Below are positions 17,654 to 24,609 of a DNA stretch of 35,032 nucleotides, piece after piece. Every line of letters begins with the position of its first letter. Position 1 is the first letter of the stretch. Below the pieces are notes generated by a model, which worked only from the letters and a program-made list of their open reading frames with translations, searched no databases and was not told where the DNA came from. The position numbers and the translations under genes are program-made. The stretch covers positions 1 through 35,032 of the forward strand of contig CADCCB010000047.1 in assembly GCA_902799905.1 (NCBI GenBank), written 5' to 3'. Source of the DNA: an uncultured Prevotellaceae bacterium (lineage in GTDB: Bacteria; Bacteroidota; Bacteroidia; Bacteroidales; Bacteroidaceae).

Positions 17654-18679
17654 CTAATGGCCAACAGCCAATAGCCCTAAAATCATACTGACTTTCTCTT
17701 CCATAGGCAATGTGGCATCTATCCAATGAATGGTGAAGCCCCGCCGCTCCATGCCACGGAACCAGGTCATCTGACGTTTGGCGAACTGATGGATAGCGAT
17801 TTCAAGTCGACGGAACATCTCGTCGTACGACAAGCGACCGATGAGGTATTCTGTCACATACTTGTATTCCAGTCCGTAGTAGATGAGGTCTTCGGCTGGG
17901 ATGCCCTCGTTGAGCAGGCCCTGCACTTCCTCAATCATCCCCTCTTCGAGACGGGCTTTCAGACGACGGGTTATCTTTTCACGCCGCAGGTCACGGTCGA
18001 TGCTCACTCCAAAGACAAGGGGACTACCCCCTACCACAGCATCAGAAGCCTCCCCCAGTGGGGGGAGATTGGAGGGGGCTCCCACCTCTATCTCAATAGC
18101 CCTGATGGCCCTCTGCGCCGTATCGACATCAGTGGTATTATGCATCACAGAGCCGTTCTTAGCCTTCAGTTCCCTGAGTATCTCTGTCAGTTCCTCCAGC
18201 GACTTGCCCTCCAGACTGGCGCGCAGTTCAGGATTCTGGGGAACCGGCGACAACTGGTAGCCTTTCAGCACCGCCTCGATATAGAGTCCTGTGCCGCCAC
18301 AGAGTATAGGCGTCTTCCCCCTACTCACAATATCTTGATAGGCCCTGTTGAAATCCTGCTGATACTGGAAGAGGTTATACTTCGTGCCCGGTTCGCAGAT
18401 GTCGATGAGATGGTAAGGGACGACGAGGGATGCGGCGGCGGAAGAGGTGTCGGCGGCCGAACCGCCGACCACAGGACTGCCGTTCGAGTGGCCGCTGGTT
18501 CGCCCAGCAGCATCCACGCGGTAGTCGGCAAGATCCTTACCCGTGCCGATATCCATACGACGGTAGACTTGACGGGAGTCGGCAGAGATAATCTCCCCGT
18601 CGACTTTCATAGCCAAGGCGACTGCCAGTGGGGTTTTTCCACTGGCAGTAGGACCCAGTATCGTCAATAGTCTATTCAT
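17654..18679 (-). CDS. miaA: tRNA dimethylallyltransferase with two in-frame inserts
   Basis: This 341-residue enzyme adds the dimethylallyl group to A37 of tRNAs reading U-starting codons. Visible are the P-loop GPTASGKT (9-16), DSRQVYR (34-40), GTGKDL, VPYHLIDICEPG, GGTGLYIEAVLKGY and KRQMTWFRG (the tRNA-binding end). The usual length is about 300 residues. Two inserts account for the extra: residues about 56-86 (Gly/Ser/Ala-rich) and 200-219 (APSNLPPLGEASDAVVGGSP). Both coincide with palindromic DNA, and the core motifs are untouched. The gene starts 8 nt inside the MORN gene upstream and is the last of a five-gene overlapping operon. Whether the inserts affect activity is unknown. Confidence 0.95.
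   Translation of the reverse strand: MNRLLTILGPTASGKTPLAVALAMKVDGEIISADSRQVYRRMDIGTGKDLADYRVDAAGRTSGHSNGSPVVGGSAADTSSAAASLVVPYHLIDICEPGTKYNLFQYQQDFNRAYQDIVSRGKTPILCGGTGLYIEAVLKGYQLSPVPQNPELRASLEGKSLEELTEILRELKAKNGSVMHNTTDVDTAQRAIRAIEIEVGAPSNLPPLGEASDAVVGGSPLVFGVSIDRDLRREKITRRLKARLEEGMIEEVQGLLNEGIPAEDLIYYGLEYKYVTEYLIGRLSYDEMFRRLEIAIHQFAKRQMTWFRGMERRGFTIHWIDATLPMEEKVSMILGLLAVGH
18020..18082 (-). repeat. palindromic G/C-rich element inserted in frame in miaA
   Basis: The coding strand carries AATCTCCCCCCACTGGGGGA and, further on, GGTAGGGGGTAGTCCCC, a self-complementary C-run/G-run structure. It encodes SNLPPLGEASDAVVGGSP between two conserved MiaA blocks (RAIRAIEIE and PLVFGVSIDRD). I recall similar CTCCCCC...GGGGGAG repeats dispersed in Bacteroidales genomes. 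Confidence 0.6.
18422..18514 (-). repeat. second in-frame insert in miaA, with a GTCGGCGG hairpin
   Basis: This stretch encodes a low-complexity loop (SGHSNGSPVVGGSAADTSSA) between GTGKDLADY and VPYHLIDI, two blocks that are nearly adjacent in most MiaA proteins. It contains a perfect 8-bp stem, GTCGGCGG / CCGCCGAC (18449-18456 and 18462-18469), with a 5-nt loop. Confidence 0.5.
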
Positions 18680-19157
18680 CCGTTTTCAACTCAAAAGGCA
18701 ATGTCTTTATGGCATCGTATGCCGTCAGGCGAACATATTGGGCTGCCAATTCCGAAAGGCGGACCTCGTCATCACTCCATCTCGACTTCAAGGGCTGGTC
18801 GGCCTGCCACAATCCTTCAAAAAAAGGATACCACACAGGCACGAACTCCTGATACGAGCCTTCCGGATTCGATGGGTGTATCAGTCGGCCACAACTGTCG
18901 TATTCACCCTCCGAATACCATGCATAGCGGCTCACAGGGTTATGGCCCAAGCCCAATGCATGCAGGTCGCCATCACCCTGACGAAGGCCATGCTCGAATT
19001 CCCCTCTATAGCGCAAGTCACCCTGATTATCAAACTTTCGCTCTTCAGCAGGGTCTTTCTCAACGACATAATACAATGTGCCCTTGCCATGAGGCCGGCC
19101 CTGTTCATCGACCTCGCCCTCGTAAACGAGTTTTTTGATTACTTTTATTTTTTCCAT
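18672..19157 (-). CDS. MORN-repeat-like protein
   Basis: This 161-residue protein has MORN-like hairpins: LVYEGEVDEQGRPHGKGTLYYV (broken by an insert) and LRYRGEFEHGLRQGDGDLHA, then a weaker AWYSEGEYDSCGRL. The C-terminus (RWSDDEVRLSELAAQYVRLT) is helical. There is no signal peptide. It overlaps the upstream MORN gene by 13 nt and miaA by 8 nt, so the three are translated together. MORN repeats commonly bind proteins or membranes; the partner here is unknown, though the zinc-finger membrane protein two genes upstream is a candidate. Confidence 0.75.
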   Translation of the reverse strand: MEKIKVIKKLVYEGEVDEQGRPHGKGTLYYVVEKDPAEERKFDNQGDLRYRGEFEHGLRQGDGDLHALGLGHNPVSRYAWYSEGEYDSCGRLIHPSNPEGSYQEFVPVWYPFFEGLWQADQPLKSRWSDDEVRLSELAAQYVRLTAYDAIKTLPFELKTDE

Positions 19158-20470
19158 GTCAATTCCAATGAATAATCATCACCATCGTAAACGCAACCGT
19201 CACTACGTTCATCACCCTCTATTTCGCTAAAGAGATTCAGAGGCTGGTCAGGACGCAGTTCATATCTTTCTTTATAGAACTCAATGGTAATACAGTCTTC
19301 CGTGATACGCGTTATTTCATAACTCCAGAATCCACTGATGCCAAGGCTGCCCAGTTTGGCCTGCATGTCCTCCTCCTCATATTCCCAGTCACCCGTACTA
19401 CTGATACTCCAGTGCCGGTGACCGCTCTTGACATGCAGCATAATCACACCTGTGAAACCATTCTCTTCGTTCACATAGACACCGTCGACGAAAGCACCTT
19501 CAAAGCAACGACCATTATGATAGTTGTCGCCAACAAGCACGCCTTGGCCGTCAGGACGGCTGTCCTTTACTTCACCATCATAGATCCACTCACCGTTATT
19601 GTACTCAATATGTCCGTTTTTCCACACATTAGCCTGCATTTCGCCCTCGGCTCCTGTAGGATTGGGCAGCATCAACTGACTTGACGCCCTGTAGTCGCGC
19701 TTCCACTCTCGGGTTTCCAGCAGTTCGCCATCCTTCCAATGCTCATTGCGGCACATCCCCGTCTCGGCACAGTGTACATCAACATAACCACTATAAGGTT
19801 TGAAGTCGCGCACATCGTCGCCATAGTGATCGAGGCTATCACCGTTAGGCAAATAGACGGTGACACGTGTCGACGGGCTATATACCTTTTCATCATAATT
19901 GTTGGTGGTGTAGCCTCCCCCTCGTTGCTCAATACGATAGATGTTATCACCGTCCTTCAGGGTCAACTTCAGTGTGGTGCATTCATGCCGGTTGGTCTCT
20001 TCCAACTCGTAGTCCATCACCTCATAGCGGAGCAATTCATTGGATGCCGAATGGCGAACGACACGGTCGTCGGCATACCACTCCTCAACCCAGGGCTTCT
20101 TCTCGTCCAAATACAGTTCAAAGCCATAGCGCTTGCCACCGGCACAGAACATGGCGATGGAATCTGGTCCCTGAGGGTGATGGATGCGGAACACGCCATG
20201 CAGTCCCCAGCATTGCGGTTTCTTGTCCTTGGAGGTGTGTATCCATGCATTCTCTATATAACTGCCGTCAGCAAACTCATACCGCCCGTCGGCAGCATAG
20301 GCCGGACCGCTGATGCAGGCGAAACTCAGATGGAACGCACCCTTGAAGTGGTCGCCATTAGGATACCACACCTCGCCATCGCCTATGGGGCCAGCCAGTT
20401 TCTGCAGGATAGTGCTGGCTTGCTGCCAGCCTCCCTTGTAAATAATATCAGTCGCTACCATAGGTCTCAT
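19145..20470 (-). CDS. large MORN-like beta-repeat protein
   Basis: This 441-residue protein is predicted cytosolic. It contains scattered MORN-type units: IGDGEVWYPNGDHFKGAF (near the start), GRYEFADGSYIENAW, RVTVYLPNGDSLDHY, GHIEYNNGEWIYDGEV followed by DSRPDGQGVLVGDNYHNGRC, and FEGAFVDGVYV. The spacing is irregular and acidic/Trp-rich stretches intervene, so this is an extended beta-ribbon rather than a classical array. It follows the zinc-finger gene after only 4 nt and overlaps the smaller MORN gene. No enzyme motif is visible. A scaffold or substrate-binding role is inference. Confidence 0.7.
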   Translation of the reverse strand: MRPMVATDIIYKGGWQQASTILQKLAGPIGDGEVWYPNGDHFKGAFHLSFACISGPAYAADGRYEFADGSYIENAWIHTSKDKKPQCWGLHGVFRIHHPQGPDSIAMFCAGGKRYGFELYLDEKKPWVEEWYADDRVVRHSASNELLRYEVMDYELEETNRHECTTLKLTLKDGDNIYRIEQRGGGYTTNNYDEKVYSPSTRVTVYLPNGDSLDHYGDDVRDFKPYSGYVDVHCAETGMCRNEHWKDGELLETREWKRDYRASSQLMLPNPTGAEGEMQANVWKNGHIEYNNGEWIYDGEVKDSRPDGQGVLVGDNYHNGRCFEGAFVDGVYVNEENGFTGVIMLHVKSGHRHWSISSTGDWEYEEEDMQAKLGSLGISGFWSYEITRITEDCITIEFYKERYELRPDQPLNLFSEIEGDERSDGCVYDGDDYSLELTWKK

Positions 20471-20474
20471 TCAT

Positions 20475-22229
20475 TTAAAACAACTTCATCACCAGGGCAA
20501 TGATAATCACGACGATGAAGAATACTATCTTGATGACCCACCACAGCAACCACATCGCAATTGACGTAAGAATGCCCAAGCCAAGATAATTGATTGCGGC
20601 AAGGAGCACAAAGATCACCAAGGCATAAAGCAATATTTCTCCCATGCCACGGGCAAGATAGACCAGAGCGTGGTTATAGTCGAGTTTTGAATAGTCTGTT
20701 TCTACTGAGCCTGCCTTCGTGAGATAGAGGGCGAAAATAAAGATGATACATTGCGCCGCCGGGAGATGGTCGTAGGCAAACCAGTCGGTACTATTAATGA
20801 AACTGGCATAAGGCAGCACGGGGTTGATGGCATCATAGTACTGGAAGACAAAGGGAGTGGCAAACAACACCACGAGCCAGAACATGATTTTCAGTCCAAG
20901 GCGGGTGATGACATTCAGATGGGCATTTACCTTCTCCAGTAGTTTCTCTATGGTACTATCCGTACCTTCAACATGGAGCGACTGAGCCTCTTTCAGTTTG
21001 CGCCGGGCATCAACAGCAGAACGGTGCTTGAGACTGCTCTCTGCACTATGGATAAGATCGCCGGCATACTCAGTAATTGGCGAGACTACAGGGTAGAAGG
21101 TATTGCCAAGAATATAGCCTGTGTAGGATTTCCCGTTGTAGTTGTATTTGAGTTGGTGAAAATGATATCTTGTAACGGCAGCACGCTGGAAGCGTATATG
21201 GCAGCGTTGAGACTCTAGCCCAGCGTGAGCATCAATAAATTCGTTGAACGAGTCGTTGTAGTCTTCGTTCTCAGGGTAGATGCCGTGGGCAATCCTGGTG
21301 TCCACCTTCTCAAAGATCAACTCCGTGCGGCATTGCTCACGCCACGGGAATTCTTTCACCTCTTTCCACAATACATCGCTGATGTAGAGTTGATTGTCTG
21401 ATGCCTTCTCCAGAGTCTGTTCTATGCGCAGGCTGTGAAGCAATTTCTTTCGCCCCTCACAGGTGTTACAAGTCACCCGTCCGGTAGCGGAGCATGTACG
21501 GCATGGCACCTCACCGTCTCCATTGCAGCGGCTGCATGTCACCTTTCCTCTGCCGCCACATCTGCCACAATTGGAACTGACGGTACCGTTTCCGTTGCAT
21601 CTGGAGCAGGGCACCCAAGTGGAGTAATTTTCATCGACATATACAAGACGGTAGTGTACACCTGAAGAATCGCGATAAGGCTGATAATCACTCTTTCTCC
21701 GTGTTCTAGTCTCATTGCGTCCACCACTTCCCCCACATGACGTACACTTTACGCTGATGGAGCCACTGCCATGACAATTGGAACAGCCTTCCTCGCCCGA
21801 GCCACCACACGTAGGACACTTATGATAGCCTTTTCGACGGCCTTTGCCTGTGCAGGTGGGGCAGTTCTCCTTACCGTCACCCCTACATGTGTGACAGATC
21901 TCCACGTATTCAGAACCTGGCACAGTAAGATGATCGGTAGTATTCTGGAAGCGTCCTCTGGAAAGGGGCCCCATCTCAAACCTCCAGCGGTCAACCTGCG
22001 AGAGCGAGGTGACAGTGAGTGCTTTCAGAGAAGACCCGGTATAGGGTTGCTCATGCTTCTCCACTTCTCGCTTGTCGAGTTGGCTGTCGAAACGGCATTC
22101 TGATATATAATAATGTGTGCAGTCGGTGATTTCTATGTCATCGCCAAAGTCACGGAAACGATCAGTATCGGCAGTATACGAGTAGGCATTTACCAGGTCG
22201 CGAATGTGTCTCTCTTCTTGTGCAGTCAT
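20475..22229 (-). CDS. membrane protein with a ten-CxxC DnaJ-type zinc-finger region
   Basis: This 584-residue protein has an N-terminal domain (1-105) without a J-domain HPD. Residues 112-258 hold ten CxxC motifs, many as CxxCxGxG (CHTCRGDG, CPTCTGKG, CPTCGGSG, CSNCHGSG, CTSCGGSG, then CSRCNGNG, CGRCGGRG, CSRCNGDG, CRTCSATG, CNTCEG). A loop of about 40 residues splits them five and five. DnaJ itself has four such motifs. A mixed domain follows (about 260-430), then several transmembrane helices to the end (FWLVVLFATPFVFQYYDA, ILLYALVIFVLLAAINYLG, VIKIVFFIVVIIIALVM). The zinc region probably faces the cytosol and may bind unfolded or partner proteins. Its start overlaps the upstream gene by 4 nt (ATGA). 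Confidence 0.82.
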   Translation of the reverse strand: MTAQEERHIRDLVNAYSYTADTDRFRDFGDDIEITDCTHYYISECRFDSQLDKREVEKHEQPYTGSSLKALTVTSLSQVDRWRFEMGPLSRGRFQNTTDHLTVPGSEYVEICHTCRGDGKENCPTCTGKGRRKGYHKCPTCGGSGEEGCSNCHGSGSISVKCTSCGGSGGRNETRTRRKSDYQPYRDSSGVHYRLVYVDENYSTWVPCSRCNGNGTVSSNCGRCGGRGKVTCSRCNGDGEVPCRTCSATGRVTCNTCEGRKKLLHSLRIEQTLEKASDNQLYISDVLWKEVKEFPWREQCRTELIFEKVDTRIAHGIYPENEDYNDSFNEFIDAHAGLESQRCHIRFQRAAVTRYHFHQLKYNYNGKSYTGYILGNTFYPVVSPITEYAGDLIHSAESSLKHRSAVDARRKLKEAQSLHVEGTDSTIEKLLEKVNAHLNVITRLGLKIMFWLVVLFATPFVFQYYDAINPVLPYASFINSTDWFAYDHLPAAQCIIFIFALYLTKAGSVETDYSKLDYNHALVYLARGMGEILLYALVIFVLLAAINYLGLGILTSIAMWLLWWVIKIVFFIVVIIIALVMKLF

Positions 22230-22777
22230 ACGGTTTTCTTTTTAAAGGGTGACACAATAAAACTTTTGATAAGCCAGAATATCAGCATCAGGAAGAACAG
22301 GGCTGCCGCAGCATAGAAGTAGATGGTCAGCCGCGGCGAATAGCCTTGCGGGTGAAATTTCTGATAGTTCATGAGGCGGGTCAACGTATAAAGGGACGGT
22401 TCGTAGAAACTGATGCTCTCGTCGGGCTCCTTGTTGGCTTCCAGCGAATCAGTAATTTCCACTTTCACCACACGGTAGTCATCGAGACAGCGGCTGAAGT
22501 CGATGTCGCTCCATACGTTTAGCATCACACCCAGATAATCGTTGCTACGAGTGTTGACCCACCCCGACTCTCTTCCAACAGAGTCCGAGGCGATGGTATC
22601 TGTAGCGACAGTGTCGACATGTTCAGTTGGTGCGGCTTCGCTGACCCGTTTACTGGCCTTACGGCCTTTGGCATCAATAGGCGTAGCGATCAGGAGGCCC
22701 AGCACAAGCATAAGCAACAGCAGTCGCTTGGAGTGACCAGCCATCCGTCTGGGTCTGATATCACATAATGTTGTCAT
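22226..22777 (-). CDS. bitopic membrane protein, first gene of the zinc-finger/MORN operon
   Basis: I place the start at ATG 22777, giving 183 residues. A frame reaching 22882 would begin upstream of the promoter and the gap terminator, so it is rejected. ATG 22744 (MAGHSKRL) is a possible alternative. It has an N-terminal hydrophobic segment (RLLLLMLVLGLLIATPIDA), a Ser/Thr/Val-rich stretch, a conserved-looking globular part (YLGVMLNVWSDIDFSRCLDDYR, FYEPSLYTLTRLMNYQKFHP) and a C-terminal helix (IYFYAAAALFFLMLIFWLI) followed by KKK. The middle should be periplasmic. I recognise no family. It overlaps the zinc-finger gene by 4 nt, suggesting the two proteins act together at the inner membrane. 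Confidence 0.7.
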   Translation of the reverse strand: MTTLCDIRPRRMAGHSKRLLLLMLVLGLLIATPIDAKGRKASKRVSEAAPTEHVDTVATDTIASDSVGRESGWVNTRSNDYLGVMLNVWSDIDFSRCLDDYRVVKVEITDSLEANKEPDESISFYEPSLYTLTRLMNYQKFHPQGYSPRLTIYFYAAAALFFLMLIFWLIKSFIVSPFKKKTV

Positions 22778-22807
22778 AGTTATTGGAGTGTTGTAATATT
22801 CGATGCC

Positions 22808-22840
22808 GCAAAGATACACAAAAAAAGCCGTCCGACAAAA
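22808..22840 (-). promoter_or_regulatory. promoter of the zinc-finger/MORN/miaA operon
   Basis: The minus strand has TTTTG (22840-22836), 19 nt, then TATCTTTGC (22816-22808). The TTTTG box is exactly the loop of the terminator at 22826-22850. Confidence 0.75.
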
Positions 22841-22858
22841 TCGAACGGCTATTTTTTT
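22819..22858. terminator. bidirectional terminator between gap and the zinc-finger operon
   Basis: AGCCGTCCGA (22826-22835) and TCGAACGGCT (22841-22850) form a 10-bp stem with one wobble pair on the minus strand and a 5-nt loop. T-runs flank both sides: TTTTTTT after the stem on the minus strand (22825-22819) and on the plus strand at 22852-22858. It would end gap transcription. Confidence 0.8.
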
Positions 22859-22915
22859 ACTTTTGGCTATTGGCATTCGCATTTTGCCAACAACTAATTG
22901 CTAATCGCTAACTGC

Positions 22916-23865
22916 TTATTTCAACTCAGCGAGGTACTTAATGGTGCGAACCATCTGAGAAGTGTAAGAGTTCTCATTGTCGTACCAAGCAACAACCTGA
23001 ACAAGAGAGTTGCCATCACCAATCTTAGAAACCATGGTCTGGTTAGCATCGAACAGCGAACCGAACTTCATACCGATGATGTCGCTAGAAACGAGTTTCT
23101 CCTCAGTGTAACCGAAGCTCTCGTTGGCAGCAGCCTTCATGGCAGCGTTGATACCCTCTACAGTTACCTCACCCTTAACAACAGCGTGCAGGATAGTGGT
23201 AGAACCTGTAGGAGTCGGAACGCGCTGTGCAGCACCGATGAGTTTGCCGTTCAACTCGGGGATAACCAGACCGATAGCCTTGGCAGCACCAGTTGAGTTG
23301 GGAACGATGTTCTGAGCACCGGCACGAGCACGCTGTACATCACCCTTGCGCTGAGGACCGTCGAGAATCATCTGGTCGCCAGTGTAAGCGTGTACGGTGG
23401 TCATGATACCGCTCTGAATAGGAGCGAAATCATTCAGAGCCTTGGTCATAGGAGCCAGACAGTTGGTGGTGCAAGAAGCAGCGCTGATAACGGTGTCGGC
23501 AGGAGTCAGAGTGGTGTGGTTCACATTGTAAACGATGGTGGGCAGGTCGTTGCCAGCAGGAGCAGAGATAACAACCTTCTTGGCACCAGCGGTCAGGTGA
23601 GCAGAAGCCTTCTCCTTAGAAGTATAGAAACCAGTGCACTCCAGAACAACGTCTACGTCCAGTTTGCCCCAAGGCAGTTCAGCAGCGTTAGGAATAGCAT
23701 AGATGGTGATTTTCTTGCCATCAACAACGATGAAGTCCTCACCAGCCTCTACGGTGTGCTTGTTCTCACCGAACTTGCCACAGAAACCACCCTGAGCGGT
23801 GTCATACTTCAACAGGTGAGCCAGCATCTTGGGGCTGGTCAAGTCGTTGATTGCTACTACGTCAT
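22916..23865 (-). pseudogene. gap: glyceraldehyde-3-phosphate dehydrogenase lacking its NAD-binding start
   Basis: The sequence from [20 protein letters not shown] to the end is a normal [18 protein letters not shown] with the catalytic Cys, [26 protein letters not shown], and [12 protein letters not shown] near the end. The first block, including the NAD-binding GINGFGRIGR and about 25 residues in all, is absent. A plausible ATG at 23865-23863 runs straight into GACGTAGTAGCA, so ATG is followed by ACG and TAG, and the GAPDH frame has TAA just upstream. A deletion of length 3n+1 directly after the start codon fits best. The remaining open frame could only start at TTG 23842 (about 308 residues) and would not bind NAD normally. 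Either the gene is broken or the assembly is wrong here. Confidence 0.8.
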
Positions 23866-23946
23866 TTTACTTTAGTTTATTTAAAAGGTTTAATACAAAT
23901 TTCGAGTTATTTTGCCTTTAGTAAGCATTTTTTTCTCTTTTCGAGT

Positions 23947-23955
23947 GCAAAGTTA
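23947..23955 (-). promoter_or_regulatory. gap promoter -7 box
   Basis: The minus strand reads TAACTTTGC. It gives a leader of about 75 nt before the presumed gap ATG at 23865. No clear TTTG -33 box is seen. Confidence 0.6.
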
Positions 23956-23967
23956 CAAAAAAATTCC

Positions 23968-23976
23968 TATATTTGC
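23968..23976 (+). promoter_or_regulatory. mscL promoter -7 box
   Basis: TATATTTGC matches TAnnTTTGC. It is 140 nt before the mscL ATG, so the transcript has a long AT-rich leader of roughly 130 nt. No clear -33 box is seen, and any such element would overlap the left repeat arm. Confidence 0.55.
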
Positions 23977-24115
23977 ACTCGAAATCAAACTTAATAATTA
24001 TTAAACAAGAAGCGTTGGTGACTAAACATGAGATAAATCAAGGTTGAAAGACTGTGATTGCAAAACTCAGATTACAATTCACATATTAAATAACAAACAT
24101 TTAACTTAAAAGATT

Positions 24116-24556
24116 ATGGGATTCATCAAAGAATTTAAGGAGTTTGCCATGCGCGGCAACGTGATGGACATGGCAGTAGGTGTGATCATTGGCGGTGCCT
24201 TTGGCAAGATTGTCAGTAGTTTGGTTGACGATGTCATCATGCCCCTTGTCGGTAAAGCAGTGGGCAATGTCGACTTCACCAGTCTGTTTATCAACCTGAG
24301 CAATGACACGAAGTACGACTCGCTGGCAGCAGCCAAGGAGGCAGGTGCTTCTGTTTTTGCTTATGGACAGTTCATTCAGAACACCGTCGACTTCATCATT
24401 GTGGCCTTCTGTATCTTCTTGATGCTGAAGGGTATCAACAAACTGATGAACCTGAAGAAGAAAAAGGAAGAGGCACCTGCAGAGCCCGAGGCTCCGAAGG
24501 GTCCCACTCAGGAAGAACTGCTTGCTGAGATTCGCGACCTGCTAAAACAGAAGTAA
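24116..24556 (+). CDS. mscL: large-conductance mechanosensitive channel
   Basis: This 146-residue inner-membrane protein forms a tension-gated pore that releases solutes on osmotic downshock. It starts [23 protein letters not shown], the typical amphipathic N-helix running into TM1 (about 16-42, [20 protein letters not shown]). A periplasmic loop covers about 45-80, and TM2 is at about 86-108 ([21 protein letters not shown]). A charged KKKKEE linker and a C-terminal helix ([14 protein letters not shown]) complete the standard plan. Length is normal. It is divergent from gap and ends in a shared terminator with the convergent metalloprotease gene. Confidence 0.96.
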   Translation: MGFIKEFKEFAMRGNVMDMAVGVIIGGAFGKIVSSLVDDVIMPLVGKAVGNVDFTSLFINLSNDTKYDSLAAAKEAGASVFAYGQFIQNTVDFIIVAFCIFLMLKGINKLMNLKKKKEEAPAEPEAPKGPTQEELLAEIRDLLKQK

Positions 24557-24571
24557 GACACTCCATCGAAC

Positions 24572-24605
24572 AAAAAAGCCTCGCCGATATTAGCGAGGCT
24601 TTTTA
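24572..24605. terminator. bidirectional terminator between mscL and the metalloprotease
   Basis: AAAAAGCCTCGC, an 8-nt loop and GCGAGGCTTTTT form a stem with A- and T-runs on either side, so it works in both directions for these convergent genes. Confidence 0.88.
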
Positions 24606-24609
24606 TTTG

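Larger units (their letters stand above)
23939..23984. repeat. 13-bp inverted repeat spanning both divergent promoters
   Basis: TTTCGAGTGCAAA (23939-23951) and TTTGCACTCGAAA (23972-23984) are exact complements with a 20-nt spacer. Each arm includes the TTTGC part of one -7 box plus the expected start-site region. An additional partial copy, TTTCGAGT, lies at 23899-23906 in the gap leader. This fits a regulator site, but symmetric promoter duplication could also explain it. Confidence 0.65.

Noticed and set aside
17726-18670. Plus-strand open frame opposite miaA
   Set aside because: MiaA motifs on the minus strand are unmistakable. The open antisense frame follows from codon composition and the inserts.
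22778-22882. Longer N-terminus for the bitopic membrane protein
   Set aside because: It would include the gap terminator and the operon promoter.
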